From: JACZQZ01 sp046756945 | GTDB lineage: Bacteria > Pseudomonadota > Alphaproteobacteria > Rhodospirillales > 2-02-FULL-58-16 | Direction: 5' to 3' | DNA length: 12,356 bases | NCBI GenBank assembly: GCA_046756945.1 | Contig: JBHHXI010000093.1 | Location: forward strand, 1 to 12,356 | Part shown: positions 6,530 to 12,356 of the stretch, in pieces | Position numbering within the stretch: the stretch's first letter is position 1 | Layout: each line of letters begins with the position of its first letter | The notes under the pieces: model-generated | Told to the model about the DNA's origin: nothing | The model's input: only the letters and a program-made list of their open reading frames with translations | Database searches by the model: none | Translations under genes and position numbers: made by a program

Positions 6530-8797
6530 TCAGTCCTCCGCTACCTCGATCCGCCGGGGCGCGCTTCCTTCCACGAACGTCTCCCACATCTGCCTGTACG
6601 TCCTTTCCAGGTTTTTCACGAACCGGGGGGTGTCGAACAGGGGTGCGCTCAGGCGGTTTTCCGCGAGCCGGTCGCGCAGTTGGCGCAGCCTGTCGGAATC
6701 GTGCGAAAGCTCCCCCGCCAGGGCCGCGTATTCGTCGACGCCGTGGGCGACGAGCTCGGGCAGGCCGACGGCGGTAAGGATACTGGCCGATACCCTGGAG
6801 GCAAAGTGGCCGCCCTCGATGGTGACCACCGGCACGCCGGCCCACAGGGCGTCGCTGGTCGTCGTGTGGCCGTTGCACAGGCGGGTGTCCAGCGCCAGGT
6901 CGGCGAGCCCAAGGCGCGCCAGGTGCCGGTCCTTGGGCAGTCCGCTTGCGAAGACCAGCCTGTCGGCGGCGATACCGCGGCTCCCGGCGGCCTTTCTCAG
7001 GTTGCCCTCGGCCAGGTCGTTGCTGCGCATCAGCCACAGCACGCTGTCCGGCCGGCCCTCGAGCAGATCCATCCAGACGTCGAACATGCCGGGCTCGATC
7101 TTGTAGTTCTTGTTGAAGGAGCAGAAGACGAAGGCGTCGCCGGGCAGGCCGCAGGCGGCGCGCCTGGCCCGGTCGCCGGCGATCGCCTGGGTGTGGTCGT
7201 TGACCTGATAGCAATGGGGCAGACAGGCGAAGGCCTCGCTGTAGAACGCCGCGTGATCGTCGGGCGTCACGATCCGGTCGGTCAGGATGTAATCGATGAA
7301 ATCCGCCCCCGTGGTGCCCGGGAAGCCCAGGTACGTGGCGACCACGGGCGCCGGGCGGAGCGCGCAGATCTCCAGCCGGTTGCCTTCCGTGTGGCCCTTC
7401 AGGTCGATCAGGATATCCACGCGGTCGTCGTAAATGCGCCGCGCCGCCTGTCCAGGGTCCATGTCCCGTATGTCGACGAACGAATCGCACTCCCCTTCCA
7501 GGCGTTTCCTATAAGCGCTGCCGTCGTCCTTGCCGTGGGAGTACGCGATGACCCTGAACGCGTCCCTGTCGTGGAGCGCGAAAAGGCCGCCCATCAGATG
7601 GGCGGTCGGGTGGTTGTGAAAATCGCCGGACAGGTAGCCAAGCGTGATGCGCGGGCCGCGGGCGCGCCTGTCCTCCATGGGAAAATCCATTCCCAGGCGG
7701 GCCATGGCCCTGGCGATGTCGTCGCTGGCCGCCCTGGCGACGCGGAGGTTCGCCGCCGGGTCGCCGCAGCGGACGACGTTGGCGAACGGGGTCTCGCCCG
7801 GCCTCCCGCCCCGCTGGACGGCGGCCTCCGTCATCCGGTCCGCCCGCGGCTCGAGGGCGGCGAACTCCTCCCACGCGCACGCCTGCTGGTACTGATGGAG
7901 CAGGGCGGCGGCCGCCGTCTCGTAGTCCGGCCTGAGGGCGAGGGCGTGGCGGTAGTGGTCGATCGCCCCGCCGACCTCGCCCTCGACGGCGAGCGCGTTG
8001 CCCAGGTTGTTGTGGGCCTCCGCCAGTCGGGGATTGACCTCGAGGGCGCGCCGGTAGGCGGCGATCGCCGCGTCCAGGCGCCCCTGGTCCTTGAGCGCCG
8101 CGCCGAGGCCGTTGTGGGCGTCGGCCGCGTCGGGATCGATCTCGATGGCGCGCCGGTAGCAGGCCACCGCCTCGTGCGGCTTTCCCTGTTTCTTATAAGC
8201 GTTGCCGAGGCCGGTGTGCCCTTCCGCCAGGTTGGGGTCGGCCTCGACGGCGCGCCGGTAGCACGCCGCCGCCCCGTCCCAGTCGCCCTGGTCCGCCAGC
8301 GTTGCGCCGAGGTTATGGTGCACGTCGGCGCCGTCGGGTTCGATGTCCAGGGCGCGGCGATAGCAGGCGATGGCCTGGTCCGCCCTGCCCTGTACGCGCA
8401 GCGCATTTGCCAGGTTGAAGTGCCCGTCCGCGGAGCCGGGATCGGCCTCGATGGCGCGGCGGTAATACCCGACGGCCTCGTCCGTCCGGCCGAGCGCCAT
8501 GGTCGCGCTGCCGAGATTGTTGAGGAACTGCGCGTTGTCCGGCTGGTGGCGGACCGCCCGGCCGATGAGATCGACGGCGCGCTCGCGCAGCCCCGTCTGA
8601 TGGGCGAGGACGCCGAGAAGATGAAGGGCGCCCGCATGGTCCGGGTGGGCGCGCAGGATGCGCTCGTACCCGGCCTCGGCCTCGGCCAGCCGCCCCGCCC
8701 GATGGTGCTCGCGCGCCGCCGCCAGCGCCGCCCCGGCGTCGCCTTCGGTGGCCGCCGGGGGCCGGTCCGTGTCTTGCGGGTGATCTTCCCCGTTCAT
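6530..8797 (-). CDS. TPR + GT41 O-linked GlcNAc transferase-like protein
   Basis: A 755-residue protein with eight TPRs (about residues 24-295, regular 34-residue units) fused to a GT41 catalytic domain (about 383-745), the architecture of eukaryotic O-GlcNAc transferase. The conserved catalytic landmarks are present: NHPTAHLM (395-402), ALRPAPVVATYLGFPGT (479-495), FNKNYKIEP (561-569, with K566 matching the UDP-contacting lysine of OGT), and LCNGHTTTSDALWAG (640-654) followed by FASRVSAS (665-672) and GLPELVA. It likely moves a sugar from a nucleotide sugar to Ser/Thr of a protein docked on the TPRs, in the cytoplasm; bacterial targets such as surface proteins or flagellins are possible but not shown. 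GAGGA eight bases before the ATG supports the start. The Sel1 gene follows. Confidence 0.93.
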   Translation of the reverse strand: MNGEDHPQDTDRPPAATEGDAGAALAAAREHHRAGRLAEAEAGYERILRAHPDHAGALHLLGVLAHQTGLRERAVDLIGRAVRHQPDNAQFLNNLGSATMALGRTDEAVGYYRRAIEADPGSADGHFNLANALRVQGRADQAIACYRRALDIEPDGADVHHNLGATLADQGDWDGAAACYRRAVEADPNLAEGHTGLGNAYKKQGKPHEAVACYRRAIEIDPDAADAHNGLGAALKDQGRLDAAIAAYRRALEVNPRLAEAHNNLGNALAVEGEVGGAIDHYRHALALRPDYETAAAALLHQYQQACAWEEFAALEPRADRMTEAAVQRGGRPGETPFANVVRCGDPAANLRVARAASDDIARAMARLGMDFPMEDRRARGPRITLGYLSGDFHNHPTAHLMGGLFALHDRDAFRVIAYSHGKDDGSAYRKRLEGECDSFVDIRDMDPGQAARRIYDDRVDILIDLKGHTEGNRLEICALRPAPVVATYLGFPGTTGADFIDYILTDRIVTPDDHAAFYSEAFACLPHCYQVNDHTQAIAGDRARRAACGLPGDAFVFCSFNKNYKIEPGMFDVWMDLLEGRPDSVLWLMRSNDLAEGNLRKAAGSRGIAADRLVFASGLPKDRHLARLGLADLALDTRLCNGHTTTSDALWAGVPVVTIEGGHFASRVSASILTAVGLPELVAHGVDEYAALAGELSHDSDRLRQLRDRLAENRLSAPLFDTPRFVKNLERTYRQMWETFVEGSAPRRIEVAED

Positions 8798-8827
8798 GGC
8801 GCGTGTCCTCGTCCGCCGCCGGGGGAA

Positions 8828-8901
8828 TGGAGCGGGCGAGGGGAATCGAACCCCCGTCTAAAGCTTGGGAAGCTTTCGTTCTGCCGTTGAACTACGCCCG
8901 C
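8828..8901 (-). tRNA. tRNA-Gly (anticodon CCC)
   Basis: On the minus strand the acceptor GCGGGCG (8901-8895) pairs with CGCCCGC (8838-8832). The D-arm is GTTCAACGGCAGAAC. The anticodon stem AAAGC/GCTTT encloses TTCCCAA with anticodon CCC, reading GGG codons. The T-arm is GGGGG-TTCGATT-CCCCT. Discriminator T and an encoded CCA end at 8828. The OGT-like ATG is 30 bases downstream with no terminator between, so read-through into that gene is possible. Confidence 0.96.
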
Positions 8902-8920
8902 GCCCGGAGAGGGGTAAAAG

Positions 8921-8948
8921 TGTATAGGCGATCGGGGTCCGGGCGCAA
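8921..8948 (-). promoter_or_regulatory. promoter of tRNA-Gly
   Basis: On the minus strand TTGCGC (8948-8943) and TATACA (8926-8921) are separated by 16 bases. The -10 lies 19 bases upstream of the tRNA 5' end. Both hexamers match the sigma-70 consensus well. Since no terminator separates tRNA-Gly from the OGT-like gene, this may also drive that gene. Confidence 0.6.
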
Positions 8949-8990
8949 GAAAACGCCACCGCCCCGCGCGCCCGGCGCACGAGATTGTTA

Positions 8991-9018
8991 TTTGGCTTGC
9001 CTTATCCCGGTCTATAGA
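8991..9018 (+). promoter_or_regulatory. candidate promoter of the radical SAM operon
   Basis: TATAGA (9013-9018) is a good -10 box; TTTGGC (8991-8996), 16 bases upstream, is a weak -35. A start near 9025 would leave a leader of about 30 bases with AGGGGAGG just before the ATG at 9057. The tRNA-Gly promoter fires in the opposite direction from the same 155-base spacer. Confidence 0.4.
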
Positions 9019-9056
9019 TCAAATGAGTACCCACCAGAACCGGCAAGGGGAGGACC

Positions 9057-10016
9057 ATGCCCGAGGCACACCTGGCCCAGCGGCCGCTGCTCGATCCCGG
9101 CAAGTTCCAGGATCCCGACGTCACGGCGAAAGGGGAAAAGCGCGCGGTCGTGGCGCTGACGCGGCTGAAGACCCTGTGGTTCAACACGGGCAGTCTGTGC
9201 AACATCACGTGCCACAACTGCTACATGGATTCGAGCCCGGTCAACGACCGCCTGGCCTACATCACGGCCGGCGAGGTCGCCCAATACCTGGACGAGGTCG
9301 AGCGCGAGGGCCTGCCCGTGGACGAGATCGCCTTCACCGGCGGCGAGCCCTTCATGAACCGGGACCTCCCGGCCATGGTGGAGGAGTCCCTTTCGCGCGG
9401 CTACCGGGCCCTGGTCCTGACGAACGCCATGAAGCCCCTGTGGAACAACCGCGCCCGCCTTCTTGCCATCAGGGAACGCCACGGCGGGTCCCTGACCCTC
9501 AGGGTGTCCGTCGACCATTACACCCGCGCAAAGCACGAGGCCGTCCGCGGCGCCCTCACCTGGGAACCCATGCTGGAGGGCCTGAAGTGGCTGGCCGGGA
9601 ACGGCTTCACCCTGGCCGTGGCCGGGCGCACCTGCTGGGGGGAATCCGACGCCGACGCGCGCCGGGGGTATTCCGCCCTCTTCGCCGAGCACGGCATCCC
9701 GGTGGATGCATGGGATTCGACGGTGCTCGTCCTGTTCCCGGAGATGGACGAACGCCGGGACGTGCCCGAGATCACGGTGTCGTGCTGGGAGATCCTGGGC
9801 GTGGCGCCGGAAACCATCATGTGCGCCACCTCGCGCATGGTTCTCAAGCGCAAGGGCGCCGAGCGGCCGGTGGTCGTGCCCTGCACGCTGCTGCCCTACG
9901 ACCCCCGGTTCGAGCTCGGCAACGACCTGGCGGATTCGGCGACGACGGTGAAGCTCAACCATCCCCACTGCGCCACCTTTTGCGTGCTCGGCGGCGGCTC
10001 CTGCACGGCCGGATGA
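9057..10016 (+). CDS. radical SAM protein of unknown substrate
   Basis: A 319-residue radical SAM enzyme. CNITCHNC gives the CX3CX2C cluster motif (C48, C52, C55), and FTGGEP (93-98) is the SAM-binding GGE motif, both in the expected partial TIM-barrel order. Seven further cysteines lie at C193, C243, C256, C276, C305, C309 and C316, most in the C-terminal quarter (NHPHCATFCVLGGGSC), where auxiliary iron-sulphur clusters sit in SPASM/Twitch-type enzymes; the spacing is not a SPASM pattern I recognise. AGGGGAGG directly upstream supports ATG 9057. It is the first gene of an operon: the methyltransferase ATG comes 27 bases after its stop, and an alternative methyltransferase ATG at 10013 overlaps its stop as ATGA. 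The radical chemistry is clear from motifs, the substrate is not. No precursor-peptide ORF is evident beside it. Confidence 0.9.
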   Translation: MPEAHLAQRPLLDPGKFQDPDVTAKGEKRAVVALTRLKTLWFNTGSLCNITCHNCYMDSSPVNDRLAYITAGEVAQYLDEVEREGLPVDEIAFTGGEPFMNRDLPAMVEESLSRGYRALVLTNAMKPLWNNRARLLAIRERHGGSLTLRVSVDHYTRAKHEAVRGALTWEPMLEGLKWLAGNGFTLAVAGRTCWGESDADARRGYSALFAEHGIPVDAWDSTVLVLFPEMDERRDVPEITVSCWEILGVAPETIMCATSRMVLKRKGAERPVVVPCTLLPYDPRFELGNDLADSATTVKLNHPHCATFCVLGGGSCTAG

Positions 10017-10042
10017 CATCGTCGGTGGCGAGGGGCGGCGCC

Positions 10043-10702
10043 ATGTCCGTCAGAGACACCGTCAAGTCGCTGGTCCTGCCCCGGGGCGCGGCGTTCCGGC
10101 GGCTGCCGCTCGGCGTCGCCGCCGGCGTCACCATGAAGATCGACTTCGCCCACCAGACGACCCTGTACCTGGGCCTGTACGAAGTCGAGCTCAGCCCCCA
10201 TGTGCGCCGGCTGGTGCGCCCCGGCTGCCGGTGCTTCGACGTCGGCGCCGACGTCGGCTATTACACCCTGCTGCTGGCCAGGCGGTCGGGCCGGCCCGTC
10301 GTCGCCTTCGAGAGCGCCCCTTCCGTGGCCCGGCGCCTCAGCGACAACGTCGCCCGCAACGCCTGCGAGGTCGAGGTCTACACGGTCTCCGTCGGGGACC
10401 GGGACGGCGACGGCTCCATGACCCTGGACAGGGCGGCGGCGGAGACCTTCGTTCCCGACCTCATCAAGATGGACATCGAGGGCGGCGAGGTGGCGGCCCT
10501 GGAGGGCGCCGGCGGACTTCTCAGCCGGCGCAAGCCGCACCTCATCATCGAGGTCCACGGCCCGAGCATCGAGGAACGGTGCAGCGAAATCCTCGGCCGC
10601 CACGGCTACGCGCCGGTGGTCGTCGAGCGCCGCCGCTGGCTCGCCGAAACCCGTCCCGCCGGGCACAACCGGTGGCTGGTCTGCGAGGGCCGGGCGCCGT
10701 GA
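10043..10702 (+). CDS. FkbM-family SAM-dependent methyltransferase
   Basis: A 219-residue class I methyltransferase. Motif I is FDVGADVGYYT (65-75). VVAFESAP (86-93) holds the acidic residue that binds the SAM ribose. DLIKMDIEGGE (129-139) with LEGA and LIIEVHG is the FkbM signature; FkbM enzymes mostly O-methylate sugars and natural products. Two in-frame starts exist: ATG 10013, overlapping the radical SAM stop but without a Shine-Dalgarno, and ATG 10043, preceded at 7 bases by GAGGGG, which I prefer. The stop overlaps the next gene's GTG as GTGA, so it is translationally coupled to the phosphoesterase. Co-location with a radical SAM enzyme suggests that both modify one small molecule, glycan or peptide, but this is inference. 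Confidence 0.9.
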   Translation: MSVRDTVKSLVLPRGAAFRRLPLGVAAGVTMKIDFAHQTTLYLGLYEVELSPHVRRLVRPGCRCFDVGADVGYYTLLLARRSGRPVVAFESAPSVARRLSDNVARNACEVEVYTVSVGDRDGDGSMTLDRAAAETFVPDLIKMDIEGGEVAALEGAGGLLSRRKPHLIIEVHGPSIEERCSEILGRHGYAPVVVERRRWLAETRPAGHNRWLVCEGRAP

Positions 10703-11589
10703 CTGCGGGCGCGCCGACCGGGGCGGCCGCGGAACGCGACCTGGGCGCCTTCTCCGAACCGGTCTTCGTGTTCGGCGGCCCGTGCAGCAACCTGGAAGCG
10801 ACCACCGCCGTGCTCGCCGAGGCCCGGCGCCGGGGCTTTCCGCCGGCGCGCACGCTGTGTACCGGCGACGTGGTCGCCTACGGCGCCGACGCGCAGGCCA
10901 CCGTCGACGCGGTGCGCGCCGCCGGCATTCCCGTGGTCATGGGCAACTGCGAGGAATCCCTCGGCTTCGACAAGGCCGACTGCGGCTGCGGGTTTCCCGA
11001 AGGCAGCACCTGCGACCTGCTTGCCGGGCAGTGGTTCGCCCACGCCCGCGCCACCCTGGATGACGGGGCCAGGGCCTGGATGCGCGCCCTTCCCCGGCGC
11101 CTGCGGCTGATCCTGAACGGACGGAGGCTCGCCGTCATCCACGGCGGCGGCGACGACATCGCGCGCTACGTCTTCGCCTCGACGGCGGCCCAGGACAAGG
11201 CGGCCGAGCTCGACCGGCTGGACGCCGACGGCGTCATCGGCGGCCACGCCGGCCTGCCGTTCACCGATCTCGTCGATGGCCGCCTGTGGCACAACGCCGG
11301 CAGCGTCGGCCTGCCGGCCAACGACGGCACGCCGAGGGCGTGGTTCTCGGTCCTGGCGCCCGACGAAGGCGGCATCGCCATCACCCACCACCCGCTCGAC
11401 TACGACCACGCCGGGGCGGCCGCCAAGATGCGCGCCGCCGGCCTGCCCGCGGCCTACGCGCGGACCCTGGAGGACGGCCTGTGGCCGGACATGCGCGTGC
11501 TGCCCGAAGCCGAACGCCGGCTTCGCGCCAGACCGTTGACGCCCGGGGCGGTCCATTGGTCCCAGCCCGGCCGGCGCGCCGCCCGGTGA
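10699..11589 (+). CDS. divergent calcineurin-like metallophosphoesterase
   Basis: A 296-residue protein with the fold order of metallophosphoesterases but altered metal motifs. Motif I, normally DxHGN, reads FGGPCSN (25-31) and lacks the Asp and His. Motif II is intact (TGDVVAYG, D57). Motif III reads GNCEE (82-86) in place of GNHE. Motifs IV and V survive as VIHGG (H148) and GGHAGLPFT (H173). A cysteine cluster CGCG...C (C95, C97, C105) follows motif III. I recall close relatives in alphaproteobacteria with GGPYSN, so the change looks like a subfamily trait rather than decay. It may bind a single metal or act as a binding or regulatory protein. The start is the GTG at 10699, overlapping the methyltransferase stop, with GAGGG nine bases upstream. 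Last gene of the operon. Confidence 0.85.
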   Translation: MTAGAPTGAAAERDLGAFSEPVFVFGGPCSNLEATTAVLAEARRRGFPPARTLCTGDVVAYGADAQATVDAVRAAGIPVVMGNCEESLGFDKADCGCGFPEGSTCDLLAGQWFAHARATLDDGARAWMRALPRRLRLILNGRRLAVIHGGGDDIARYVFASTAAQDKAAELDRLDADGVIGGHAGLPFTDLVDGRLWHNAGSVGLPANDGTPRAWFSVLAPDEGGIAITHHPLDYDHAGAAAKMRAAGLPAAYARTLEDGLWPDMRVLPEAERRLRARPLTPGAVHWSQPGRRAAR

Positions 11590-11605
11590 CGGACGCCCTT
11601 CGCCC

Positions 11606-11635
11606 TTGCCGCGCGCCGGCCTTCGTGCCTATCAT
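11606..11635 (+). promoter_or_regulatory. candidate promoter of apaG
   Basis: TTGCCG (11606-11611) and TATCAT (11630-11635) are separated by 18 bases. A start near 11642 gives a leader of about 120 bases before the GTG at 11764. The remaining spacer (11590-11763) holds no supported gene. Confidence 0.4.
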
Positions 11636-11763
11636 CGAAACCGATGGAAAGGGGCATACTTCCGGTCAATCTGGACAACGCGGCCATGGCGCATAAGGTA
11701 TTAGGATAGGGCAAAGGCCACGGTTGCGCCGCACGTTCTGGCAAACGGAGCACTGGAGGAGCG

Positions 11764-12186
11764 GTGGAACGGGAGTCTGGAGACGAGTCGGGCACATACG
11801 CCCGGACCACGCGGTCGATCACCGTCACGGTAGAGCCGTTCTACCTGGACGACCAGTCGGCGCCGGAGGAAAACCATTTCGTCTGGGCCTACCACGTGTG
11901 CATCCGAAACAACGGCGAACAGACCGTGCAGCTGCTCACCCGCTTTTGGCGCATCACCGATTCCATGGGCAATGTGCAGGAGGTGCGCGGCGACGGCGTC
12001 GTCGGCGAACAGCCGATCCTCGACCCGGGCGACAGCTTCGAATACACCAGCGGCACGCCGCTTCCGACGCCGTCGGGGATCATGGTCGGCGCCTATCAGA
12101 TGCTGGCCCAGAGCGGCGAGAGGTTCGACGTCGACGTGCCGGCCTTTTCCCTGGACAGCCCCTACCAGTCCGTACAAATCCACTGA
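11764..12186 (+). CDS. apaG: ApaG/CorD protein (DUF525)
   Basis: ApaG is a small fibronectin-III-like beta-sandwich protein. Members are linked to cobalt/magnesium homeostasis and diadenosine tetraphosphate metabolism in enterobacteria, but the biochemical role remains unsettled. The 140-residue product carries the family core: ITVTVEPFYLDDQS (19-32), WAYHVCIRNNG (41-51), LLTRFWRITDS (57-67), GDGVVGEQPILDPGD (76-90), FEYTSGTPLPTPSGIM (92-107) and the C-terminal FDVDVPAFSLDSP (121-133). It is slightly longer than usual because of a polar N-terminal extension of about 15 residues. GTG 11764 is preceded closely by GGAGGA; no better ATG exists before the core. It follows the radical SAM operon by 174 bases and has its own candidate promoter. 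Confidence 0.95.
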   Translation: MERESGDESGTYARTTRSITVTVEPFYLDDQSAPEENHFVWAYHVCIRNNGEQTVQLLTRFWRITDSMGNVQEVRGDGVVGEQPILDPGDSFEYTSGTPLPTPSGIMVGAYQMLAQSGERFDVDVPAFSLDSPYQSVQIH

Positions 12187-12219
12187 TACCTGAAGGCGGA
12201 CCGCCCCCTGGCCGGGCCC

Positions 12220-12263
12220 CCGGCCGCGGACGGCATCGGCGGCTTGCACCGCCGGCCGCGGAC
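12220..12263. repeat. 12-bp direct repeats around a hairpin downstream of apaG
   Basis: CCGGCCGCGGAC occurs at 12220-12231 and again at 12252-12263. Between and overlapping the copies, CGGCGG/CCGCCG (12237-12242 and 12249-12254) forms a 6-bp stem. A T-rich stretch starts about 12 bases after the hairpin (12267-12279). It may act as a weak apaG terminator, but the U-tract is too far away for a confident call. Confidence 0.4.
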
Positions 12264-12306
12264 ACCATATTTTCTGTTTCCCATATAATGACTGTAGGAG
12301 ATGGTC

Positions 12307-12356
12307 TAGCAGGCTGCTGAAAAACCACCCATGTGCCGTCCTATCCTTCGAGACGC
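12307..12356. mobile_element. partial insertion-sequence or MITE terminus at the window edge
   Basis: TAGCAGGCTGCTGAAAAACC (12307-12326) resembles the terminal inverted repeats I recall from IS1182-like elements and related MITEs. It is followed at 12345-12356 by CCTTCGAGACGC, the opening of a widespread alphaproteobacterial intergenic palindromic repeat. The element is cut by the window end, so neither a transposase nor the opposite terminus can be seen. Family assignment is from memory of the motif. Confidence 0.45.

Noticed and set aside
7900..8520. Regularly spaced GCGCGCCGGTA-like repeats that could suggest an array
   Set aside because: The spacing is 102 bases (34 codons) and is explained by TPR units in the OGT-like gene; there are no CRISPR-like unique spacers.
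6410..8890. 826-codon open frame on the plus strand across the OGT-like gene and tRNA-Gly
   Set aside because: It is antisense to a clear OGT homologue and its end runs through a tRNA; the apparent repeats are reversed TPR DNA.
8803..9159. 118-codon plus-strand frame with ERARGIEPPSKAWEAF
   Set aside because: Antisense translation of tRNA-Gly; no Shine-Dalgarno and no family resemblance.
9023..10042. In-frame extension of the methyltransferase frame back to ATG 9023, suggesting a fusion
   Set aside because: The upstream part overlaps the radical SAM gene in another frame and reads as R/G/P-rich noise; ATG 10043 has a good Shine-Dalgarno.

Overview
The window reads as a chromosomal segment from a high-GC alphaproteobacterium, most likely Rhodospirillales-like. 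The basis is the high GC at third codon positions, the order ETF-ubiquinone oxidoreductase / TPR protein / ispE (which I recall from that group), an ApaG protein, and a CCTTCGAGACGC repeat tail of the kind common in alphaproteobacterial intergenic DNA. The taxonomic call is inference; no rRNA or marker phylogeny is available here.

Layout. (1) Bases 1-4849, plus strand, housekeeping: electron-transfer flavoprotein:ubiquinone oxidoreductase, a large secreted or lipid-anchored TPR protein with its own candidate promoter, the isoprenoid kinase IspE, then tRNA-Gln(UUG) with a promoter and a strong intrinsic terminator. (2) Bases 4850-8797, minus strand, accessory-looking: a palindrome-rich spacer, a type II toxin-antitoxin pair whose Gp49/HigB-like toxin is broken by an in-frame amber codon while its XRE antitoxin is intact, an AT-rich 18-bp palindromic operator, a 243-bp spacer (5556-5798) in which I see no gene beyond that operator, a secreted Sel1-repeat protein, and a TPR + GT41 protein closely resembling eukaryotic O-GlcNAc transferase. 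tRNA-Gly(CCC), also on the minus strand, lies just upstream of the transferase gene, so the accessory block sits between two tRNA genes. (3) Bases 8991-11589, plus strand: a compact operon of a radical SAM enzyme, an FkbM-type SAM methyltransferase and a divergent metallophosphoesterase, with translational coupling (GTGA) between the last two. (4) Bases 11590-12356: apaG with a candidate promoter, then a short repeat-rich tail ending inside what looks like an insertion-sequence or MITE terminus.

How the parts work together. ETF-QO and IspE serve central metabolism (electron entry to ubiquinone; the MEP isoprenoid pathway). The toxin-antitoxin remnant suggests an antitoxin retained after toxin loss. 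The radical SAM / methyltransferase / phosphoesterase operon is the best candidate for an uncharacterised biochemical system: three enzyme types in one transcription unit, extra cysteines in the radical SAM protein, and a phosphoesterase lacking the usual first metal-binding motif. Its substrate cannot be read from sequence.
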